DNA from: Streptomyces sp. RKAG293
GTDB taxonomy: Bacteria > Actinomycetota > Actinomycetes > Streptomycetales > Streptomycetaceae
DNA length: 64,000 bases
Assembly (NCBI RefSeq): GCF_023701745.1
Contig: NZ_JAJOZB010000001.1
Span: 8,169,001-8,233,000 of the forward strand
Direction: 5' to 3'
Program-made: the position numbers and the translations under genes
The notes under the pieces: generated by a model
What the model saw: the letters and a program-made list of their open reading frames with translations, nothing else
Told to the model about the DNA's origin: nothing
The model's database searches: none
Shown: piece after piece, positions 9,385-17,946 of the stretch
Layout of the letters: the number at the start of each line of letters is the position of its first letter
How positions within the stretch are numbered: the stretch's first letter is position 1

Positions 9385-9480
9385 GGTGACCCCGGCCGGG
9401 GGAGGCGGAGACGGTGGTGGCCCGCGCCACCACCGCTTCGCCGCCCCGGAGGCGGGGGTTCGCGGACGGGCCGGTCCGCT

Positions 9481-9508
9481 GCCGCCCGGCCGGCTGAGTC
9501 CGGGCGGC
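9481..9508. terminator. Hairpin between convergent genes
   Basis: Perfect 9-bp arms GCCGCCCGG (9481-9489) and CCGGGCGGC (9500-9508) with a 10-base loop, located between the convergent F420-type reductase and phenylacetate-CoA ligase genes. It probably terminates both. Confidence 0.6.
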
Positions 9509-9520
9509 GGCGGACGCCGG

Positions 9521-10855
9521 CTACGCGCGCGGCCGCGGCTCCCGTTCGTCGATGACGCGCTTGATCTTCCCGACCGAGCGCTCCAGGGTCTCCGGATCGA
9601 CGACGGCCACCTCGACCGTCACGCCCACGCCGTCCTTGACCCCCTGGGCGATGGCGGCCGCCGCCGCGGCCCGCTGCTCGGGGCTCGCGCCGGGGCGGGC
9701 CTCGGCGCGTACGGTGAGCCGGTCGAGGCGGCCCTCGCGGGTGAGCCGCAGCTGGAAGTGCGGTGCCACGCCGGGGGTGCGGAGCACGATCTCCTCGATC
9801 GCGGTGGGGAAGAGGTTCACGCCGCGCAGGATGATCATGTCGTCGCAGCGGCCGGTCACCTTCTCCATCCGGCGGAACGGGCGGCGCGCCGTGCCGGGCA
9901 GCAGCCGGGTCAGATCGCGGGTGCGGTAGCGGATGACCGGCATCGCCTCCTTGGTGAGCGAGGTGAAGACCAGCTCACCGCTCTCGCCCTGCGCCATCAC
10001 CTGGTCGGTGAGCGGGTCGACGACCTCGGGGAAGAAGTGGTCCTCCCAGATGTGCAGCCCGTCCTTGGTCTCGACGCACTCCTGCGCCACCCCGGGGCCG
10101 ATGACCTCGCTGAGCCCGTAGATGTCCACCGCGTCGATGTCCATCCGCTCCTCGATCTCCCGCCGCATCTCCTCGGTCCACGGCTCGGCCCCGAAGATGC
10201 CGGTCCGCAGGGACGTGGAGCGCGGATCGACGCCCTGTCGCTGGAACTCGTCCAGCAGCGTGAGCATGTACGAGGGGGTGACCATGATGATCTTGGGCTT
10301 GAAGTCCTGGATGATCCGGACCTGGCGCGCCGTCATACCGCCCGAGGCCGGGATGACCGTGCAGCCCAGCCGCTCGGCGCCGTAGTGGGCGCCCAGGCCG
10401 CCGGTGAACAGGCCGTACCCGTACGCGATATGGATCTTCTGCCCGGGCCGGCCGCCCGCCGCGCGGATGGACCGGGCGACCATGTCCGCCCACATGTCAA
10501 GGTCGTTGCGCGTGTAGCCCACGACGGTCGGGGCACCGGTGGTGCCGCTGGACGCGTGGATGCGCCGGATGTCCGCCTCGGGCACCGCGAACATGCCGAA
10601 CGGGTAGTTGTCGCGCAGATCGGCCTTGGTGGTGAAGGGGAACCGGGCGAGATCGTCGAGAGTGCGGCAGTCCTCCGGCGCCACCCCGGCCGCGTCGAAC
10701 GAGTTCCGGTAGAAGGCGACGTTGTCGTACGCGTGCCGCAGGGTGGCCCGCAATCGCCGCAGCTGAAGATCCCGCAGCTCCGCACCGCTCAGCTGCTCAC
10801 CGGCGTCGAGGAGGGCGCCGTCCGCTCCCGACCGATCGTTCGGTACTGTCGTCAC
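9521..10855 (-). CDS. paaK: Phenylacetate-CoA ligase
   Basis: Adenylate-forming enzyme that activates phenylacetate to phenylacetyl-CoA, the entry step of aerobic phenylacetate breakdown. Length (444) is typical. Visible motifs are the ATP-binding loop HASSGTTGAPTVVGYT, the PaaK-type stretch YGLSEVIGPGVAQEC followed by DGLHIWEDHFFPEV, TRDLTRLLPG, and the C-terminal SVGKIKRVID with the catalytic Lys region. The GTG start lies only six bases after a -10-like box, and no ribosome site is seen, so the transcript may be leaderless. A PaaR-like palindrome covers the first codons. None of the ring-epoxidase or other paa genes is in the window. It is divergent from an acyl-CoA synthetase. Confidence 0.94.
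   Translation of the reverse strand: MTTVPNDRSGADGALLDAGEQLSGAELRDLQLRRLRATLRHAYDNVAFYRNSFDAAGVAPEDCRTLDDLARFPFTTKADLRDNYPFGMFAVPEADIRRIHASSGTTGAPTVVGYTRNDLDMWADMVARSIRAAGGRPGQKIHIAYGYGLFTGGLGAHYGAERLGCTVIPASGGMTARQVRIIQDFKPKIIMVTPSYMLTLLDEFQRQGVDPRSTSLRTGIFGAEPWTEEMRREIEERMDIDAVDIYGLSEVIGPGVAQECVETKDGLHIWEDHFFPEVVDPLTDQVMAQGESGELVFTSLTKEAMPVIRYRTRDLTRLLPGTARRPFRRMEKVTGRCDDMIILRGVNLFPTAIEEIVLRTPGVAPHFQLRLTREGRLDRLTVRAEARPGASPEQRAAAAAAIAQGVKDGVGVTVEVAVVDPETLERSVGKIKRVIDEREPRPRA
10831..10844. promoter_or_regulatory. PaaR/TetR-type operator at the start of paaK
   Basis: ACCGATCGTTCGGT fits the pattern ACCGNNCGNNCGGT known for the actinobacterial phenylacetate repressor PaaR (TetR family, described in Corynebacterium). 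It lies 11-24 bases inside the coding sequence, just downstream of the predicted transcription start, a good position for blocking polymerase. No tetR-type gene is in the window. Confidence 0.6.
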
Positions 10856-10861
10856 GGGCTC

Positions 10862-10890
10862 AAGTAATCAGGATCCGCACCGCAGGTCAA
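10862..10890 (-). promoter_or_regulatory. Probable leaderless promoter of paaK
   Basis: On the minus strand TTGACC (10885-10890) and TTACTT (10862-10867) are separated by exactly 17 bases. The GTG start begins six bases after the -10 box. That places the expected transcription start on or next to the start codon. Confidence 0.5.
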
Positions 10891-10951
10891 GAGACGCGCG
10901 GTGATCCACGGACTTCCTTGCGGCCGGACCGGCGCACCGTGCGGTAGTGCT

Positions 10952-10991
10952 TGACCCGGGCCCCCGTGCCGTCCGAAGGTGGCCCGGGTCA
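10952..10991 (+). promoter_or_regulatory. Perfect inverted repeat upstream of the acyl-CoA synthetase
   Basis: Eleven-base perfect arms TGACCCGGGCC (10952-10962) and GGCCCGGGTCA (10981-10991) with an 18-base spacer end 22 bases before the start codon of the acyl-CoA synthetase. In RNA they would form a hairpin next to the ribosome site; in DNA they could be a regulator target. No U-tract is present. Confidence 0.55.
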
Positions 10992-11013
10992 GGTCCGGCA
11001 GCGGGGAGGCGTC

Positions 11014-12528
11014 ATGGTCGCGGTGCACGGCAATACGGTCGACGGAGTGCTGCGGCGCAGCGCCCGGCGGGTGCCCGACCGGGTGGCGGTGCGGTTCGGG
11101 GACCGGACGTGGACCTACCGGGAACTCGACGAGGCGGTGTCCGCGGCGGCGACCGTACTCCTGGAGCGCGGGCCGCGGCCGGGCGAGCGGGTCGCGGCGT
11201 ACGGGCACAACTCCGACGCCTATCTGATCGGCTTCCTCGGCTGCGCGCGCGCCGGCCTGGTGCACGTGCCCGTCAACCACCATCTGGAGGGCGAGGACCT
11301 CGCCTACCAGCTCGGGCAGTCCGGCAGTGTGCTGGTGCTCAGCGACCCGCAGCTGCGGGGCCGGCTCCCCGCCGGCGTCCCCGTCCTGGCGCTCCGGGAC
11401 GACGACGCGTCGCTGCTCGCCCTGCTGCCCGCCGCCGGACCGGCGACCGGGGCGTACGAGCCCGGGGCCGAGGACCTCGCGCAGCTGCTGTACACCTCGG
11501 GGACCACCGCACTGCCCAAGGGCGCGATGATGACGCACCGCGCGCTCGTCCACGAGTACGTCAGCGCCGTCACCGCGCTCGGTCTGCGCGAGGGCGACCG
11601 GCCGGTGCACTCGCTGCCGCTGTACCACTCGGCGCAGATGCATGTCTTCCTGCTGCCGTACCTGATGGTCGGCGCGGAGAACACGATCATCGCGGGACCG
11701 GATCCGCAGACGGTCTTCGACCTCGTCGAGGAGGGCCGGGCGGACAGCCTCTTCGCGCCGCCCACCGTCTGGATCGCCCTCGCCAACCACCCGCAGTTCG
11801 CCGAACGCGACCTGAGCGGGCTGCGCAAGGCCTTCTACGGCGCCTCGATCATGCCCGTTCCGGTCCTGGAGCGGCTGCGCGCCCGGCTGCCGCACCTCGC
11901 CTTCTACAACTGCTTCGGGCAGAGCGAGATCGGCCCGCTCGCCACCGTCCTCGGCCCGGACGAGCACGAGGGCCGGATGGACTCCTGCGGCCGCCCGGTG
12001 CTGTTCGTCGAGGCCCGGGTGGTCGACGAGGCGGGCAAGGACGTACCGGACGGCACACCGGGCGAGGTCGTGTACCGCTCGCCGCAGCTCTGCGAGGGCT
12101 ACTGGGACAAGCCGCAGGAGACGGCGGAGGCCTTCCGCGACGGCTGGTTCCACTCCGGCGACCTCGCCGTACGCGACGCCGAGGGGTACCTCACCGTCGT
12201 CGACCGGGTGAAGGACGTCATCAACTCCGGTGGCGTGCTGGTCGCTTCCCGGCAGGTCGAGGACGCGCTCTACGGTCACCCGGCGGTCGCCGAGGTCGCC
12301 GTCGTGGGGCTGCCCGACGAACGCTGGATCGAGGCCGTCACCGCGGTGGTCGTGGCGCGGGGCGACGTCACCGAGGACGAACTGCTGGAGTACGCCCGCG
12401 GACAGCTCGTCCACTTCAAGGCGCCCAAGCGGGTCCTGCTCGTCGGCGAACTGCCGCGCAACGCGAGCGGCAAGATCCTCAAGCGCGAGCTGCGCGACCG
12501 CTTCGCACCGGGGCCCGGGAGCGCCTGA
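11014..12528 (+). CDS. AMP-dependent acyl-CoA synthetase/ligase
   Basis: A 504-residue adenylate-forming enzyme that converts a carboxylic acid to its CoA thioester. Motifs in order: ATP loop LLYTSGTTALPKGAMMTHRA (about residue 160), FGQSEIGPL (about 295), HSGDLAVRDAEGY with the adenylate-binding Asp, DRVKDVINSGGVLV at the hinge, and RNASGKILKRELR with the catalytic Lys near the end. The start is placed at ATG 11014 with GGGGAGG ahead of it; an in-frame extension to 10951 would run through the inverted repeat. It stands alone and is divergent from phenylacetate-CoA ligase. Chain-length or aryl preference is not predictable; the size and motifs suit medium-chain or aromatic acids. Confidence 0.92.
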   Translation: MVAVHGNTVDGVLRRSARRVPDRVAVRFGDRTWTYRELDEAVSAAATVLLERGPRPGERVAAYGHNSDAYLIGFLGCARAGLVHVPVNHHLEGEDLAYQLGQSGSVLVLSDPQLRGRLPAGVPVLALRDDDASLLALLPAAGPATGAYEPGAEDLAQLLYTSGTTALPKGAMMTHRALVHEYVSAVTALGLREGDRPVHSLPLYHSAQMHVFLLPYLMVGAENTIIAGPDPQTVFDLVEEGRADSLFAPPTVWIALANHPQFAERDLSGLRKAFYGASIMPVPVLERLRARLPHLAFYNCFGQSEIGPLATVLGPDEHEGRMDSCGRPVLFVEARVVDEAGKDVPDGTPGEVVYRSPQLCEGYWDKPQETAEAFRDGWFHSGDLAVRDAEGYLTVVDRVKDVINSGGVLVASRQVEDALYGHPAVAEVAVVGLPDERWIEAVTAVVVARGDVTEDELLEYARGQLVHFKAPKRVLLVGELPRNASGKILKRELRDRFAPGPGSA

Positions 12529-12595
12529 CACCGGGCGCGTGGGGAGCGGGCCGGCGTCGCGGCAGTCCGTCGCGCGGGCGCTCAAGGTCCCGGAT

Positions 12596-12630
12596 TTCGC
12601 CGTGGAGTTGGCGGTCACTAAGCTCCCCGG
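12596..12630 (+). promoter_or_regulatory. Leaderless promoter of the VWA protein gene
   Basis: TTCGCC (12596-12601), a 17-base spacer and TAAGCT (12619-12624) are followed by six bases and then the ATG at 12631. No ribosome site is present, so transcription probably starts at the start codon. Confidence 0.5.
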
Positions 12631-13905
12631 ATGATCACCAAAAGACGGCTGGCGGCCGGCCTGTGCGGCCTTGCCGCAACTCTCGCCGCCGGACTGTTCC
12701 CGGCGTCCGCCGCCGCGGACGAGCCCACAGCGCAGGAACCACCCAAGATCGACCTGGTCCTGGACGTCAGCGGGTCGATGAGCGCGCGGGACGTGGACGG
12801 GAAGTCGCGGATGTCCGCGGCGCAGCAGGCGTTCAACGACGTGCTGGACGCCGTGCCGGACGATGTCCGGCTCGGCATAAGGACGTTGGGGGCCACCTAT
12901 CCCGGCAAGGACATGAAGACCGGCTGCCTGGACAGCAAGCAGCTGTACCCGGTGGGCCCGGTCAACAGGACCGAGGCGAAAGCGGCCGTCGCGACGCTGC
13001 GCCCCACCGGCTGGACCCCCATCGGGCTGGCGCTGCGCGGCGCCGCCCAGGACCTGGCGGGCGGGGACGCCACCCGCAGGATCGTCCTCATCACCGACGG
13101 CGAGGACTCCTGCGGTCAGCCGGACCCGTGCGACGTCGCCCGTGAACTCGCCGCGCAGGGCACCCACCTGGTGGTGGACACCCTCGGCCTGGTGGCGAAC
13201 GACAAGATCCGCAAGCAGCTGAGCTGCATCGCCGAGGCCACCGGGGGCACGTACACCTCCGTACAGCACACCGACCAGCTCTCGTCGCGCATCAAGCAGC
13301 TGGTACGGCGCTCGGCGCAGACCCCGCCGGTCGTTCCGAAGGCGGTCCAGGGCTCGGCACAGTGCGGGAACGCGGCCGGCATCACCCCGGGCGTGTACAC
13401 CGACCGTGAGGAGTTCGGGCAGCACCGCTACTACAAGGTCGCGGTGACCGACGGCCAGGAACTGCGGGCCACGGTCAGCGTCGGCGCCGACCGGGCGGTG
13501 AACGCGGACTACGGCGTACTGCTGCGCGCGGTGAGCGGCGAGGGCCAGGAACTGGTCCGCGGCTCGGACGCCGGCAGCGGCCGGACCGATGTGCTGTCCT
13601 CAGGACTGCGCTACGTCTACCCGGAGAAGGACACCGACTCGGACGACGCCCCGCCGCCGCACACGGTGTGCCTGGAGGTCAGCAACTCCTTCTCGGCACC
13701 GGACGCCGTCAAGCGCACCCCGGGCCTGCCCGTCGAGCTGACGCTCGACCTGGTCGACGCCCCCGACGAAGCCGCTGATGTCGCCGCGTTCGGCCTGGGC
13801 CGCGGCTGGGTGCTGCTCGGCGCCCTGGCGGTCACGGGACTGTTCGCCGGACTGATCTGGGGCTGGCTGGCCCGCTGGCGCGTCGCCGTATGGAGGAGCA
13901 ACTGA
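12631..13905 (+). CDS. Secreted, membrane-anchored von Willebrand factor A domain protein
   Basis: A 424-residue extracytoplasmic protein. An N-terminal signal peptide (about 1-30, ending ASAAADE) is followed by a VWA domain with an intact metal-ion-dependent adhesion site: DVSGSM (about residue 48), the threonine in PTGWTPIG and the Asp in LITDGEDSCG. A beta-rich region follows, then one C-terminal transmembrane helix (WVLLGALAVTGLFAGLIWGW) with a short basic tail. The protein should display a metal-dependent protein-binding domain outside the cell. Its stop overlaps the start of the next gene (TGATG), so the two are coupled and probably work together. The ligand is unknown. Confidence 0.88.
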   Translation: MITKRRLAAGLCGLAATLAAGLFPASAAADEPTAQEPPKIDLVLDVSGSMSARDVDGKSRMSAAQQAFNDVLDAVPDDVRLGIRTLGATYPGKDMKTGCLDSKQLYPVGPVNRTEAKAAVATLRPTGWTPIGLALRGAAQDLAGGDATRRIVLITDGEDSCGQPDPCDVARELAAQGTHLVVDTLGLVANDKIRKQLSCIAEATGGTYTSVQHTDQLSSRIKQLVRRSAQTPPVVPKAVQGSAQCGNAAGITPGVYTDREEFGQHRYYKVAVTDGQELRATVSVGADRAVNADYGVLLRAVSGEGQELVRGSDAGSGRTDVLSSGLRYVYPEKDTDSDDAPPPHTVCLEVSNSFSAPDAVKRTPGLPVELTLDLVDAPDEAADVAAFGLGRGWVLLGALAVTGLFAGLIWGWLARWRVAVWRSN

Positions 13906-14771
13906 TGCGTACGACACGTCTGGTGACCGCCGCACTGCTCACCGGGGCGGCCCTGCTCGGGCCCGCCGCGACCGCGCTGGCCGACACCCCCAGCGCCAGT
14001 CCGAGCACGGACCCCGCCGCGAGCCCCAGCGGCAGCTCCGGCACCGAGGAGGAGGCCGCGCCCACCGAGGCCGGCACCGCCTTCCGTACCGCCACCGCGA
14101 TCCGGCAGGGACAGGCCGCCACGGCCGCCGCCTCGACCGGCGACTACCTGTACTGGATGTTCCCGGCCGGCGCGGGGCAGACCGCCACGGCCAAGGCGAC
14201 GGTGACACTGCCCGACCAGGCCGGCCGGCACGGTGCGCAGACCTGGCAGATCGACGTCTACGACGGGCTGCGCCGCCGTCAGCCGTGCGTCTCGGGCGAC
14301 CGGACGGTGCGGAGCCCGGACTCGGGTCCTTCCGTCACCCTCACCTGCACCCTGCGCACGGTGCGGCCGATCGCCGACACCAGGTCCAACGACCCGCTGC
14401 CGGGCGCGTACTACGTACGGCTGACCGTCATCGATCTGCCCGCCGACGATCTCGGGCAGCCGTTCAAGGCGGAGATTCTCGCGACCACCAAGGATGCCGG
14501 GGGAGCGCACTCCGAGGGCGGCGAGCTGGCCGCCCCGCTGACCCCCGCGGGCCAGCCGGACGCGCTCGCCGCCCCGGAGGACGGCTGGACCTCAGGCTGG
14601 TGGTCCGACCGCTGGCTGTGGACCGCGGGCGGAGGGGTGCTGGGCGCGCTCGCCGCGATCGGCGGCTACACCCTCACCCGGGGACCGCGCCGGTCGGCCC
14701 GGGTGCCGGCCCAGGCGTACGCGGGGCCGCCCAGCGGTTCACGGGACGCCGAGGCGTACTCGAGGCGCTGA
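13905..14771 (+). CDS. Secreted membrane-anchored protein, partner of the VWA protein
   Basis: A 288-residue protein I cannot assign to a named family. It has a signal peptide (residues 1-28, ending ATALA), a Ser/Pro/Glu-rich linker, a beta-rich extracellular domain (residues about 60-215) and a C-terminal transmembrane helix (WTAGGGVLGALAAIGGYTL) with a short basic tail. The start is the ATG that overlaps the VWA stop (TGATG), with GGAGGA upstream. The same architecture and coupling as the VWA gene suggest a two-component surface complex. A bidirectional terminator follows. Confidence 0.8.
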   Translation: MRTTRLVTAALLTGAALLGPAATALADTPSASPSTDPAASPSGSSGTEEEAAPTEAGTAFRTATAIRQGQAATAAASTGDYLYWMFPAGAGQTATAKATVTLPDQAGRHGAQTWQIDVYDGLRRRQPCVSGDRTVRSPDSGPSVTLTCTLRTVRPIADTRSNDPLPGAYYVRLTVIDLPADDLGQPFKAEILATTKDAGGAHSEGGELAAPLTPAGQPDALAAPEDGWTSGWWSDRWLWTAGGGVLGALAAIGGYTLTRGPRRSARVPAQAYAGPPSGSRDAEAYSRR

Positions 14772-14777
14772 GCGGCC

Positions 14778-14813
14778 GGGAGAAGGCGGTCGGAAGCTCG
14801 ACCGCCTTCTCCC
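14778..14813. terminator. Strong bidirectional terminator
   Basis: Perfect 15-bp stem (14778-14792 with 14799-14813) and a 6-base loop, in the 47-base gap between convergent genes. Confidence 0.85.
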
Positions 14814-14818
14814 CACCG

Positions 14819-15958
14819 TCAGGGCGAGAGCGTCAGGGCGAGACGGGCGATCCGGCCCTTCTCGCCCGCCGCCCAGCAGCTGAGGTCGGGCGCGCAGTCG
14901 ACCGTGTCGAAGGACCCGGAGTCGAACTGCCGCCAGCCGCGCCCCGAGTCGAGCGACAGATCGCTGCCGGTGGGCCCGACCGCGATCGCGGCGAAGCCCG
15001 GATAGGGGAGCCAGGCGACCCCGGACCGGTACGCCCGCGGCGGCGTCGCGGACACCGTCCACGTGGCGCCGCCGTCCTGGCTGACCGCTCCGGCGCTGGG
15101 CGAGGCCTGGCCGGCGCGGTAGTCGCCGCCGACGGCCAGGCCGTGCCGGGCGTCGCGGAAGGCGAGGGCGAAGACGCCCCTGGCGGGGTCGCCGGCCGGG
15201 ATCACGGTCGGCGCCGCCGTCCACGTCAGACCCCGGTCACCGGAGTGCAGCACGCGGGAGGCCGCACCGCCGCCGGTGGCCAGCCACACGTCACGGCTGC
15301 CGGCCGTGACCAGGCACTGGCCGCTCGCCGCGAAGGAGGCCTCGCCGTCCTGAGCGGCGGGCATGCCGGCGGAGGGCAGTACCCGCCAGCTGCGGCCGCC
15401 GTCACCCGTGGACAGGATCCGGTACTTGCCGTCCACCGGATCGCTGACGGCCAGTCCGTTCTTCGCGTCGAAGAACGTCAGACAGTCGTAGAACGCCTTC
15501 GGGTCGGGGTTGCGGAAAGTCTCGGTCCAGCTGGCGCCGCCGTCCTGCGTCCGGTAGACGCGGGAGGCGTCGCCCTCGCCGATCGCCAGGGCCACCGCGT
15601 GCCGCGCGTCGAACGCCTCGATGTCGCGGAACTCCAGCTCCGCCGCGCCCGGCGGGGACACATCGCCCCAGCTGGCGCCGCCGTCGGTGGTCCGCAGGAC
15701 GGTGCCGGCGGAGCCCGCCGCCCAGGCGGTCCTGCTGTTCACCGCCGACAGTCCGCGGAACCGGGACGTGGTCCCGGTCGCCTTGAGCTCCCAGCCGAGC
15801 TTCGGCAGGCTCACCTTCGCCCCGTTCGCCTGTGGCGCGGCCGGCTTCGTCCCGCCCGGCTCCGGGCCGGCCTGCGCGGGAAGCGCGGCCACCGCGACAA
15901 GTGCCGCCCCGCACAACCCGATCGTCACCGTACGTCTCAGTATCCCCATGGCACTCAT
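14819..15958 (-). CDS. Secreted Ycf48/BNR-type beta-propeller protein
   Basis: A 379-residue secreted protein with a signal peptide (residues 1-30, ending LPAQA). Repeated blade motifs of the form T-DGG-SW appear (LRTTDGGASW, YRTQDGGASW, LSTGDGGRSW, LHSGDRGLTW, VSQDGGATW and LDSGRGWRQF), giving six to seven blades of the photosystem-assembly-factor/sialidase-like type. Such propellers bind proteins or glycans; Streptomyces members are usually annotated as oxidoreductases without evidence. No sialidase active-site set is visible. The start could be the second Met (15949). It is monocistronic, flanked by strong hairpins on both sides. Confidence 0.82.
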   Translation of the reverse strand: MSAMGILRRTVTIGLCGAALVAVAALPAQAGPEPGGTKPAAPQANGAKVSLPKLGWELKATGTTSRFRGLSAVNSRTAWAAGSAGTVLRTTDGGASWGDVSPPGAAELEFRDIEAFDARHAVALAIGEGDASRVYRTQDGGASWTETFRNPDPKAFYDCLTFFDAKNGLAVSDPVDGKYRILSTGDGGRSWRVLPSAGMPAAQDGEASFAASGQCLVTAGSRDVWLATGGGAASRVLHSGDRGLTWTAAPTVIPAGDPARGVFALAFRDARHGLAVGGDYRAGQASPSAGAVSQDGGATWTVSATPPRAYRSGVAWLPYPGFAAIAVGPTGSDLSLDSGRGWRQFDSGSFDTVDCAPDLSCWAAGEKGRIARLALTLSP

Positions 15959-15972
15959 GCCGCGGAACGTAG

Positions 15973-16014
15973 CCGACCCCCTCGGTGCCGTCCAGACGGC
16001 ACCGAGGGGGTCGG
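15973..16014 (-). terminator. Strong terminator after the MFS gene
   Basis: Perfect 19-bp stem (15973-15991 with 15996-16014) closed by a CCAG tetraloop. It lies 20 bases past the stop of the MFS gene and just ahead of the propeller gene, so it separates two transcription units on the same strand. Confidence 0.85.
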
Positions 16015-16034
16015 CGGATGTTGCCCGGGTGGAT

Positions 16035-17495
16035 TCATCCCGTGGTGGCCGCCTTGCGGGGCAGCAGCAGGACGAGCGCGGCGAGCGCGACTTCGACGGC
16101 CATGAGGAAGACGAGGCTGAGGCCGAAGGCGTGCGGGAAGGACTCCGGCAGCCCGCTGCCGACCGCGTCGTAGAAGATGATGCCGATCAGCGCGACGCCC
16201 AGCGCTCCGCCGATCTGCTGGACGGTGGCCACGGCGCCTGAGGCGGAGCCGACCCGTTGGGGCGTGACGCCCTGGAGCACGGTGGTGGTGAGCGGTGCGA
16301 TGACCATGCCCATCCCCAGGCCGTCGAGGAACAGCCCGGGAGCCAGCCAGCCGATGGCGCCGGTGGTGCCGATGCGGTGCGAGGCCTCCCAGAGCAGTGC
16401 CAGGCCGAGGACCATGCCGAGGGCGCCGACCGAGATGGTGTGCCGGCCGAGCCGTGCGGCCAGGTGGTGGGCGGTGGTCGACGTGATCATGTAGCCGGCG
16501 CCGATCGCGGTGAAGACCACTCCGGAGGCGAGGGCGTCCAGACCGCGGCCCTGCTGCAGATAGAGGGCGAGCACCAGGAAGAACGACGCCTGGCCGATCC
16601 AGAACACCAGCTGGGCGAGGGCGCCGACGGTGAACGTCCGCTCCCGGAACAGCGCGGTGTCGAGCAGCGGGTCGCCGCCACGCCGGCCCAGCCGGTGCTG
16701 GTGCACGGCGAACTCCGCGAACAGCAGGGCGGACAGCGCCAGGCACAGCCAGGTCCACAGCGGCCAGCCCTGCTCACGGCCCTGGATCAGCGGCAGTACG
16801 AGGGCGACGACGGCGAGGGTCGACAGGACGACACCGGTCACGTCGAGGCGGGGGCGCTGCGGGGCGCGGGACTCGGTCAGGGCGCGCGGGACGAGCAGCA
16901 GCGTCACGGCACCGACCGGCAGGTTGATGAGGAAGCACATGCGCCAGTCGAGTCCGAGGACGTCGGCCTTGATGAGCAGGCCGCCGATCAGCTGGCCGAA
17001 CACCGCGCCGATGCCCATGGTCAGCCCGTACATGCTGAACGCGCGGGCCTGGGCCTTGCCGGCGTAGTCGGTCTGGATGATGGAGAGCACCTGCGGGCCC
17101 ATCAGCGCGGCCGCCAGGCCCTGCAGTACGCGGGAGGCCACGAGTATCCCGGCGGTTGGGGCGATCCCGCAGGCCACGGAGGTCAGGGTGAACAGCGCCA
17201 GTCCGACGGCGAAGATCCGTCTGCGGCCGAACATGTCCCCCAGCCGTCCGGCGGTGATCAGCCCGGTGGCCAGGGCGAGTCCGAAGCCGGCGACCACCCA
17301 CTGGATCGACGCGGTGCCGGCGTGCAGGTCCACCTGCATGGACGGGATCGCGACATTGACGATGAAGAAGTCGAGGGCGGTCATGAAGGTCGCGATCAGG
17401 AGCACCAGCAGGCCGAGCCCCGACCGGCGGGCGGGCGGCCGCTGACGGTCGGCGGCGGAGGGGACGGTGCGTTCGTCGGTCAGAGGCGATGCCAT
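16035..17495 (-). CDS. MFS drug exporter, DHA2/EmrB-QacA type
   Basis: A 486-residue inner-membrane proton antiporter with a predicted 14 transmembrane helices, the DHA2 arrangement. Family signatures are FFIVNVAIPSMQVDL in the first helix, the motif A loop GRLGDMFGRRRIF between helices 2 and 3, and the motif C-like region in helix 5 (MGIGAVFGQLIGG). It probably exports hydrophobic compounds or an antibiotic. The SnoaL-like gene lies 85 bases upstream on the same strand, and the two probably form an operon. There is no local TetR or MarR regulator. Confidence 0.9.
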   Translation of the reverse strand: MASPLTDERTVPSAADRQRPPARRSGLGLLVLLIATFMTALDFFIVNVAIPSMQVDLHAGTASIQWVVAGFGLALATGLITAGRLGDMFGRRRIFAVGLALFTLTSVACGIAPTAGILVASRVLQGLAAALMGPQVLSIIQTDYAGKAQARAFSMYGLTMGIGAVFGQLIGGLLIKADVLGLDWRMCFLINLPVGAVTLLLVPRALTESRAPQRPRLDVTGVVLSTLAVVALVLPLIQGREQGWPLWTWLCLALSALLFAEFAVHQHRLGRRGGDPLLDTALFRERTFTVGALAQLVFWIGQASFFLVLALYLQQGRGLDALASGVVFTAIGAGYMITSTTAHHLAARLGRHTISVGALGMVLGLALLWEASHRIGTTGAIGWLAPGLFLDGLGMGMVIAPLTTTVLQGVTPQRVGSASGAVATVQQIGGALGVALIGIIFYDAVGSGLPESFPHAFGLSLVFLMAVEVALAALVLLLPRKAATTG

Positions 17496-17580
17496 GGCGG
17501 AACTCCTGTGGGCACGAGGGCGATACGGGGTCGGTAATGGGGGAGGGGCGGGCCGGACGGGCCCGCCCCCGGGACGCGGC

Positions 17581-17946
17581 TCAGGCGGCCGGGACCTTGT
17601 CGAGGAAGCCGAGGACGCTGCGCAGCCGGCCGTCCTCCGTCAGCACCGCGACGTCGAACCCGATCACCAGCGACTCACCGCCGGCCGGGCCCAGTTCCCA
17701 GGTGAACCGGGCGATGTTGTGGTGGGCGTCGACCGGGCCGCCCAGGGTGAAGACCAGCCCGGGGAACTGGGCCTGCACGGCGCCGATGGTCGCGTCGATC
17801 GCGTCGCGCCCCTCGGCGACCACCAGCGGGTCGGTGTACTGGGCGTCGTCGGCCCACAGTTCGTCGATCGCGGCTCGGCGGGCGGCGGGGTCGGTCTCGT
17901 TCCAGGTGGCGAGGTAGCGCTCGACGAGGTACTGGGTGTCGCTCAT
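17581..17946 (-). CDS. SnoaL/NTF2-like domain protein
   Basis: A 121-residue single alpha+beta cone domain (MSDTQYLVERYLATWNETDP to the C-terminal LRSVLGFLDKVPAA). Members include polyketide cyclases, small-molecule isomerases and binding proteins. The pattern YLATWNE, IDELWADDAQYTDP and a central IDATIGAVQAQFP helix fits the family well. It is the first gene of a probable two-gene operon with the MFS exporter. A specific substrate cannot be assigned. Confidence 0.82.
   Translation of the reverse strand: MSDTQYLVERYLATWNETDPAARRAAIDELWADDAQYTDPLVVAEGRDAIDATIGAVQAQFPGLVFTLGGPVDAHHNIARFTWELGPAGGESLVIGFDVAVLTEDGRLRSVLGFLDKVPAA

Noticed and set aside
10852..13425. 857-codon minus-strand frame overlapping the acyl-CoA synthetase and VWA genes
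   Set aside because: It covers the divergent promoter and two clear plus-strand genes; no motif supports it.
14285..16105. 606-codon plus-strand frame through the beta-propeller gene
   Set aside because: Antisense to the propeller gene, whose blade repeats and signal peptide are clear, and it crosses two strong hairpins.
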